Below are positions 4,636-8,997 of a stretch of 8,997 nucleotides of DNA, piece after piece. Origin of the DNA: Caldilineaceae bacterium (GTDB taxonomy: Bacteria; Chloroflexota; Anaerolineae; Caldilineales; Caldilineaceae). The position numbers and the translations under genes were made by a program. How positions within the stretch are numbered: the first letter of the stretch is position 1; every line of letters starts with the position of its first letter. The notes under the pieces are model-generated. The model had not been told where the DNA came from and did no database searches. It worked only from the letters and a program-made list of their open reading frames with translations. The stretch spans positions 1 through 8,997 of the forward strand of contig JAPKMV010000096.1 in NCBI GenBank assembly GCA_026645635.1. The letters are read 5' to 3'.

Positions 4636-5961
4636 TTACATCGGTGCTATCGGCCCCGGTGGTGGCGGCACGCTCCCCCCGCCGCCCGGTGTTGGCGTGG
4701 GTGTAGGACTCGTGCTGCCAGCCAGCGCCCACCATACCCGCACATAGGCGTTGCCCGTCTGCTCGTAGTACTCGACGCGCATGTTGTGGTAGCCGACGCC
4801 GATGCTGTTGAACCGGTTCGAGCGCTCTTTTGGCCCGTCGTTCCAGGCGTCGATGATCAGGATATTGTCGATATAGACGCGCGCGCCGTCGTCCATCTGC
4901 GCGGTGAAAATGTAATCACCGGCCGCGAAGTAGAAATTGCCCTCGAAGACCGCGGAGAAGTAATCCGCATTGACGCCCGCGGCTGGCGACCCGGCGCCCC
5001 AGTTCTGGTCGAGTTGATAGGCCGAACGCGGCAGATACATGGCCGCAGCCGGCGAACCACCCAACCCCGTGTTGTTGTAGAACTGAGCGCGCCACTGATC
5101 CTGCGGCACCGACAGCGTCGGCACGGAAGGCTGGTAGGGCGGTGGCGGTGGCGGAGGGGTGGGTGTCGGCGCTGACGAAATCGGCGTGATCGCAAAGAAC
5201 AGGCTGGCCAGACCGGTGCCCTCGAAGTACTCGACGGTGAAGGTGTGGTTGCCGTTGAGTGGGATCGTCTGCTGTAGTTCGCGCTGCGACCCGACGCGCC
5301 AGTCGTTCATCACAAGCTGGTTGTCGATGAAGACGCGCGCGCCGTCGTCCATGCGCAGCGTCAGCAGGTAGTTGCCGGCCGGCAGGTTCAGCGTGCGGAT
5401 GTAGCGCGCCGAGAAGTTGTCCACCGGCACATTGGGGCTGGGGCTGCCATTGCCCCAGTCGAAGTTGATGTCCGGTACATCCTGCACCAGCACCGGCGCG
5501 CCGGCCAGGTCGGCATTGGCAAAATAGGATGCCTGCCAGCCTGAGAAGGTCGTCGGCTGGCTCGGCGCCTGCGGCTCGGGTGAGGCGACGATGGCGCTGC
5601 CGCCCACCGTGTAGGAGGGTACGCCCGACGTGTCGCCCACCACCGTCACCACGTCGGGGGAGACCCAGCCGGTGACGCCGTTCTGGCAGCGGATCAGCCA
5701 CCAGCCGGTGGAAGTGTCCCGCCCGATGATCGGGCAGCTCTGGTTCAGCGCCAGGTTGCCGACCGTGACAAACGCAGTGCTGGGGCCAGAGCGAATGTTG
5801 ATCTGGTCATAGGCGGCGACAGCCAGTGCGCCGCCGGTCTGGCCGAGCGGCGCCGCACGACCGACGCCGGCCACCGTCGCCACAATCACCGCCAGGAGCA
5901 GCAGCGTGGCCGCCAGGGAGCGCAGAGTTAAGCCTTTGACGGGCATACGCAGGTAGTTCAT
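4636..5961 (-). CDS. Secreted SH3b and double PA14 domain protein
   Basis: The 441-residue product carries a signal peptide (hydrophobic core about 16-34, likely cut near GRAA at 37). A bacterial SH3 domain (about 48-108, INIRSGPSTAFVTVG and WWLIRCQNGVTGWV) usually binds peptidoglycan or wall ligands. Two PA14 domains follow (about 142-260 and 290-413), each with the DDGARVFIDN / DDGARVYIDN core; PA14 modules are beta-barrels linked to carbohydrate binding. A Pro/Thr-rich linker joins them, and the chain ends in a Pro/Gly tail. The likely role is cell-surface or extracellular glycan binding, with no catalytic domain seen. The ATG at 5961 is chosen because GAGG (5971-5968) lies 6 nt upstream. 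An in-frame GTG at 5973 would add four residues and overlap the previous stop. It is the last gene of the operon, before the terminator at 4582-4608. Confidence 0.92.
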   Translation of the reverse strand: MNYLRMPVKGLTLRSLAATLLLLAVIVATVAGVGRAAPLGQTGGALAVAAYDQINIRSGPSTAFVTVGNLALNQSCPIIGRDTSTGWWLIRCQNGVTGWVSPDVVTVVGDTSGVPSYTVGGSAIVASPEPQAPSQPTTFSGWQASYFANADLAGAPVLVQDVPDINFDWGNGSPSPNVPVDNFSARYIRTLNLPAGNYLLTLRMDDGARVFIDNQLVMNDWRVGSQRELQQTIPLNGNHTFTVEYFEGTGLASLFFAITPISSAPTPTPPPPPPPYQPSVPTLSVPQDQWRAQFYNNTGLGGSPAAAMYLPRSAYQLDQNWGAGSPAAGVNADYFSAVFEGNFYFAAGDYIFTAQMDDGARVYIDNILIIDAWNDGPKERSNRFNSIGVGYHNMRVEYYEQTGNAYVRVWWALAGSTSPTPTPTPGGGGSVPPPPGPIAPM

Positions 5962-5969
5962 CGTTTGCC

Positions 5970-6377
5970 TCACTGCGGACAGGTGCGTTGAATGGTGACA
6001 TACGAACTGATCAGCGGCAGGTTGATGGTCAACGTCCCGCTGGGCGGCGGCACATGGGTGGGCGCCGGCGTGGGCGAAGGCACGGCAAACGCCATATCCT
6101 GCACGACGCCGGTGCGCATTTGGAAATTGCTGCTTGTGCTGACGCCGCTGGCGTTCTGTCCTACAGCATCTTGCAGGCGAAAATTGGCCGACGAGCGCAG
6201 CCCGCCGCCGCCGGTGGTGACACTCCAGCAGGCAAGGTCATAACGGCTCGACTGCTGCGCCAGCGCAGCCACCGTCAACAGCAGGCTGCTGGCCACCACG
6301 ATTGCCAGCAAAAACCCTGCCTTGATCATCTTGTGCGATCCAGATCGCTGCCTGGACGTTGCGCCCGATTCTTGCAT
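5970..6377 (-). CDS. Small secreted Gly/Ser-rich protein, Chloroflexota type
   Basis: The 135-residue product has a basic N-terminus and a signal peptide (hydrophobic core about 18-40, ending in AALA before QQ). The mature part begins RYDLACWSVTTGGGGLRSSA and continues NFRLQDAVGQNASGVSTSSN. This resembles the YDLSWWTVDGGG...LxGTIGQ...G pattern I recall from many exported Chloroflexota proteins; the function is unknown. A Pro/Thr-rich stretch (98-113) and a short NLPLISSY end follow, resembling a frequent C-terminal motif in that phylum. The ATG at 6377 has AAGGAAGG (6392-6385) 7 nt upstream. ATGs at 6383 and further up are in frame but badly spaced. The ribosome binding site overlaps the stop codon of the preceding gene, and this gene's own stop overlaps the next site. 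Confidence 0.82.
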   Translation of the reverse strand: MQESGATSRQRSGSHKMIKAGFLLAIVVASSLLLTVAALAQQSSRYDLACWSVTTGGGGLRSSANFRLQDAVGQNASGVSTSSNFQMRTGVVQDMAFAVPSPTPAPTHVPPPSGTLTINLPLISSYVTIQRTCPQ

Positions 6378-6390
6378 CGTCATGCCTTCC

Positions 6391-7296
6391 TTATGGATTG
6401 ACATAGAATGCAGCAACACCGAAATTGCACAAGCGCGGCTGACCGCTCATATTCGCAAACCGCACATAGACATGGCCATCGTTTTGCACCTTGTAGACCT
6501 GGAAGAACGCCGGCGTCAGGTTGCCATCGCACGCGTAGGGCGTCACCACAATCACGTGTCGGTCCGGGTCGTAATCCACATTCTGATCAGAACTCTCTTT
6601 CAGGCGGAAGCGATAGTCGTTGTTGTTGTTGACCAGCGCGGAATCGCCGATGTGGAACGCGCTGGCAGTGCTTCCGTTCGAGCGAATGGTGGCATAGGCG
6701 AAGACAGTGTTGCGATAGTCCTTGCAGACGCCGCCGCTGCTGCACACCTGGCTGGCTGTCGTGGCATTGGTCGCATTCGTGGCGTTGGTCGCGTTGGTGG
6801 CATTGGTCGCATTCACCGCGTTGTTCGCAGTGAGCGCCTGGAAGGCATAGGGGACGCGCGCAATCGGCTGGCGCGGCACCATCTCCAGGTCGCTGCCCAC
6901 CTGGACGCCCAACGTCAGGTCCTGGCCGTTGAAGATGTTGGGGTCGATGGCCGTCATATTGCCCAGCAGCACGCTGAACATCCCCTTGCTCACCGGCACG
7001 CTCTGCTGCTCGGACCAGAGCTGCGCGCCGCCGGCGTTGTACAGGCGGAAGGTCATGTTATAGGTGCCGTCAGCCACCGGCTGCCCGGTGCTGGGGTTGA
7101 GCAGCACGCCCTGATACTGCAAGCTGGTGCTGGCCGCCAACGCGCCGTCGACGATCGTGGTCTGCGCCTGTGCTGGGACGCTGGCCAATGTCGATGTGGC
7201 GCCATCTTGTGCGCGCACATTGGCTGCAATCATGAACAGGATCGCCAAAGCGGCGCCCGCCAGCATTCCTACCACTGTCCGAAGCATGTTTTGCAT
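6391..7296 (-). CDS. Secreted Chloroflexota-type surface protein with (Asn-Ala-Thr)6 tract
   Basis: The 301-residue product has a signal peptide (core about 7-26, likely cut after VRA at 29). The N-terminal module (about 57-155) reads LQYQGVLLNPSTGQPVADG, TYNMTFRLYN, LWSEQQSV, FSVLLGNMT, LTLGVQVGSDLEMVPRQPI and VPYAFQA. I know this arrangement from many exported Chloroflexota and other environmental bacterial proteins, where it precedes tail-fibre-like or other variable regions; its role is unproven. Six NAT triplets (162-179) form a spacer, then a C-terminal domain (about 183-301) contains four cysteines (185, 191, 256, 290) that could form disulfides. The ATG at 7296 is preceded by a modest GTGAGA site. 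It is the first gene of the operon, with a promoter at 7396-7424 and an untranslated leader of about 90 nt. Confidence 0.85.
   Translation of the reverse strand: MQNMLRTVVGMLAGAALAILFMIAANVRAQDGATSTLASVPAQAQTTIVDGALAASTSLQYQGVLLNPSTGQPVADGTYNMTFRLYNAGGAQLWSEQQSVPVSKGMFSVLLGNMTAIDPNIFNGQDLTLGVQVGSDLEMVPRQPIARVPYAFQALTANNAVNATNATNATNATNATNATTASQVCSSGGVCKDYRNTVFAYATIRSNGSTASAFHIGDSALVNNNNDYRFRLKESSDQNVDYDPDRHVIVVTPYACDGNLTPAFFQVYKVQNDGHVYVRFANMSGQPRLCNFGVAAFYVNP
6760..6813 (-). repeat. 9-bp microsatellite coding (Asn-Ala-Thr)6
   Basis: Six in-frame 9-bp units encode NAT repeats, with third-position variation only. The tract links the N-terminal module and the C-terminal domain of the surface protein. 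Because each unit is three codons, slippage would change length without breaking the frame. Confidence 0.9.
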
Positions 7297-7395
7297 GGCT
7301 GTCTCACTTTCGTGGATGGGACGATGTTTGTCGGTATATGTCAGTTACACGGAACGAAGTAAACTGAACGCAGGATTGAACGCGCTGTGTCAGCA

Positions 7396-7424
7396 ATTAT
7401 AGTGCAGTGCAGCGGATCAGACAA
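7396..7424 (-). promoter_or_regulatory. Sigma-70-type promoter of the secreted-protein operon
   Basis: On the minus strand the -35 is TTGTCT (7424-7419) and the -10 is a perfect TATAAT (7401-7396), with a 17-nt spacer. The expected start is near 7389, about 93 nt before the ATG at 7296. No other promoter of similar quality was seen upstream of this operon. Confidence 0.8.
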
Positions 7425-7483
7425 CTTGAAAATGCACACGGGGTCTGGCTCTCGGCGGGGGTGAAGAGGACTGTACTTGGCAA

Positions 7484-7523
7484 GGTGAGAGGGTGAGGGG
7501 GTGAGAGGGTGAGAGGGTGACGG
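7484..7523. repeat. Tandem array of five GGTGAGAG-like 8-bp units
   Basis: The five consecutive units are GGTGAGAG, GGTGAGGG, GGTGAGAG, GGTGAGAG and GGTGACGG. The array is intergenic, with strong purine bias on the plus strand. Arrays of this kind recur in intergenic regions of Chloroflexota genomes as I recall. The function is unknown. Confidence 0.88.
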
Positions 7524-7638
7524 AAACGCACCCTGGCCGGCTCGAAGTATGCAGCGAATTTTGGCAGACAACGGATACAGCAGATAGAAGACAAGCGTAT
7601 TGCGAGCGCAGCTCCACACCGGCGAGCGCCAACCGTTC

Positions 7639-7708
7639 ATCCGCAGATTGCGCAGATTTTCGCAGATGGTAGACATCACATCTGCGTAATCTGCGTCAAT
7701 CTGCGGAT
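7639..7708. repeat. 70-bp imperfect palindrome built of CGCAGATT subrepeats
   Basis: A left arm (7639-7668) and a right arm (7679-7708) are near-exact reverse complements, with small indels, around a 10-nt loop. Each arm has three spaced copies of CGCAGAT(T), a period of roughly 10 bp. As RNA it would fold into a long hairpin. It resembles a dispersed intergenic palindrome found in many environmental bacterial genomes. It may also end the transcript of the gene upstream on the minus strand. Confidence 0.85.
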
Positions 7709-7755
7709 TGTGTTTGCGTCAGTGCGAAAACGCCCGGTTTCTGTGGTGTCTGAAT

Positions 7756-8997
7756 TTAGAGCGCGGCAACCACGTAGTCGAAGATGCGCCGCTTGATGCG
7801 CAGTTGGTTCAATTCCAGCCCGATCGCTGCGATCTCTGGATCGGGTTCGTACAAGGCTTGGCGTCGCTGCGCCTGGTTCTCGGCCAGCTTGCGCTGGTTG
7901 AGCAGCAGTGACAGCCGCGCTTCTGCACTTTCCCGCTGCACAATGAAAAACCGGTGTTGCAGGCGCAGCCGCGCGATGCCGTCGTCCGTCGCCGCGATCT
8001 GCGCCGTGAGTTCCGCTGCCTGGGTTTCGAGCGCTGCGACCTGCTCTGCCAACGCTGCCAAAACGGCGGCGTCAGGCCGGCTGGCGTCCACACCGACGCG
8101 CCAGGTGGGCGTCGTAAGCCACCGGACTGCGGCCGGCGCGGGCTGCGGTGCGTCCGCCGGCAGGAGGGGCAACTGTACGGTGGCGATGCCCTTGGGTGCA
8201 ACTTCGGTAACCTCGTCGCCAGGTTCGCCCCACACATCAGTCTGACGATAGGGCTGGCCCAACTCGACCAGTTGGTCGGTGGGGTTGTAGAACCGCGCCA
8301 GCAGCGCGCCGTTGCGAACCTGCAAGCTGCTCAGCGGCGCCTCCGCACGCAGCACCGGCCAACTTCGCTGTGTGCCCTGGCCACTGACCTCGACCACCAG
8401 TGGCGGGTTCTGGAAGGCGGCGTTGATGGCCTGCAACTGTGCTGACTCTGGGGCGAAATCGCCGCAAACGACCGCCAGTTCGTGGCGCTCGCTGCGCTCA
8501 CAGCGGGCGCCGGGGACGTAGAAGAAGGGGCCGGCATCGCCCACGCGGTTGCGCAGATCAGCCCGCGTCAGCCACTCCACGGCGCGGCGCAGCGGCAGCC
8601 GAATGACGCCCTGGGCATCGGCAGTGTAGGCGCGCAGCCCGCGGGCAAGGATTGCAGCCGTGCGGTGGCCATCGGTCACCGCCACAAAATCGTGGAAGGG
8701 GAAGGTATCGACGACGTTCAGTTCGCGCTGGCCGAGCAGGATCGTCGCAAGTTCGGGCGGCGCCACGCGAGGCAGCAGGTCACTGTCAGCTACGGGCCGC
8801 GTGACCACGTCGAAGGGCATCCCGGCCGCCACGCGGCCCGCGGCGCCGGGCGCAATGCCGGTGACAAAGTGCATCTCGACACCCAGATCTGTCCCGCGGC
8901 TGTCCAGATCGACCGTCCAGCGGATCAGCGGCGACTGGTCGAAGTGGACGCGCACGACCGCGTCAACCCGGCGGCCGGCGTCAGACCAGCCTGCAGC
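7756..8997 (-). CDS. GH38-like (alpha-mannosidase-type) protein, C-terminal fragment with coiled-coil tail
   Basis: The frame is open to the right edge, so the 5' part is missing; 413 residues are visible. About 15-180 match, by eye, the beta-sandwich region after the catalytic domain of family 38 glycoside hydrolases: FDQSPLIRWTVDLD, MPFDVVTRPV, the FPFHDFVAVTDG strand, AAILARGLRAY, IRLPLRRAVEWLTR, then GPFFYVPGARCERSERHELAV. About 195-300 form further beta-rich segments with a Pro/Ala linker. The last 100 residues are strongly helical (VAALETQAAELTAQI to ELNQLRIKRRIFDYVV) and look like a coiled coil broken near YEPDPE, not a normal part of GH38. The catalytic region lies outside the window, so the assignment is tentative. 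Alternative: another glycan-active beta-sandwich protein. The GTG at 8955 is internal and not the start. Confidence 0.6.
   Translation of the reverse strand, partial: AAGWSDAGRRVDAVVRVHFDQSPLIRWTVDLDSRGTDLGVEMHFVTGIAPGAAGRVAAGMPFDVVTRPVADSDLLPRVAPPELATILLGQRELNVVDTFPFHDFVAVTDGHRTAAILARGLRAYTADAQGVIRLPLRRAVEWLTRADLRNRVGDAGPFFYVPGARCERSERHELAVVCGDFAPESAQLQAINAAFQNPPLVVEVSGQGTQRSWPVLRAEAPLSSLQVRNGALLARFYNPTDQLVELGQPYRQTDVWGEPGDEVTEVAPKGIATVQLPLLPADAPQPAPAAVRWLTTPTWRVGVDASRPDAAVLAALAEQVAALETQAAELTAQIAATDDGIARLRLQHRFFIVQRESAEARLSLLLNQRKLAENQAQRRQALYEPDPEIAAIGLELNQLRIKRRIFDYVVAAL

Larger units (their letters stand above)
7425..7755. other. Non-coding stretch between the GH38-like gene and the secreted operon
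   Basis: This 331-bp stretch separates two minus-strand genes. It holds the GGTGAGAG array (7484-7523) and the ATCTGCG palindrome (7639-7708). The remaining sequence (about 7524-7638) shows no convincing gene; the open frames here run through the repeats and have no ribosome binding site or recognisable protein. No canonical terminator with a T-tract follows the GH38-like stop codon. Confidence 0.7.

Noticed and set aside
6322..7362. Plus-strand open frame of 346 codons opposite the secreted surface-protein gene
   Set aside because: The minus-strand gene has a signal peptide, a conserved module, coupling to its neighbours and a promoter. The plus-strand frame has none of these and is His/Arg/Val-rich shadow sequence.
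7341..7679. Minus-strand open frame of 112 codons in the intergenic stretch
   Set aside because: It runs through both the ATCTGCG palindrome and the GGTGAGAG array and across the operon promoter; it has no ribosome binding site or recognisable protein.
7639..7708. Possible CRISPR array from the repeated CGCAGAT units
   Set aside because: The units are about 10 bp with no true spacers, arranged as one palindrome; this does not fit repeat-spacer architecture.

Overview
The window is a high-GC bacterial chromosome segment. The Chloroflexota-type secreted proteins, the intergenic GGTGAGAG and ATCTGCG repeats and the gene style suggest a member of the Chloroflexota (Anaerolineae/Caldilineae-like). 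This is an inference from memory of such genomes, not a database result. The left half (1-4563) reads on the plus strand and the right half (4636-8997) on the minus strand. The two halves converge at about 4.6 kb.

Left half. The window opens in the 3' end of a hybrid sensor kinase or multi-receiver protein (1-710). A 20-bp perfect inverted repeat and a strong sigma-70-type promoter follow. Next comes the translation cluster infC (IF3), rpmI (L35), rplT (L20) and a TrmH/SpoU-family RNA 2'-O-methyltransferase. The cluster is not one simple operon. infC is closed by an intrinsic terminator, and rpmI-rplT have their own promoter, whose transcript would begin with a 12-bp hairpin. rplT is preceded by a nested stem structure and followed by a 14-bp hairpin next to the methyltransferase start. 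infC appears to start at a rare AUC codon, the hallmark of IF3 autoregulation. A near-consensus promoter overlapping the methyltransferase stop codon drives a two-gene unit: a membrane-anchored Ala/Pro/Glu-rich protein with 108-bp tandem repeats, and a 39-residue single-span membrane protein.

Right half. A promoter at 7396-7424 drives a tightly coupled three-gene minus-strand operon of exported proteins. In order they are a Chloroflexota-type surface protein with an (Asn-Ala-Thr)6 tract, a small secreted Gly/Ser-rich protein, and an SH3b plus double-PA14 protein. The operon ends at a minus-strand terminator at 4582-4608. Upstream lies a roughly 330-bp non-coding stretch with a GGTGAGAG tandem array and a 70-bp imperfect palindrome. 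The window closes in the C-terminal part of a GH38-like (alpha-mannosidase-type) protein with an unusual coiled-coil tail.

Four promoters (infC, rpmI, the membrane-protein unit and the secreted operon) all show a TTGnnn-like -35, a 17-nt spacer and a TAnnnT-type -10. Three gene junctions embed the upstream stop codon in the next Shine-Dalgarno sequence. No CRISPR array, tRNA, rRNA or transposase gene was seen.
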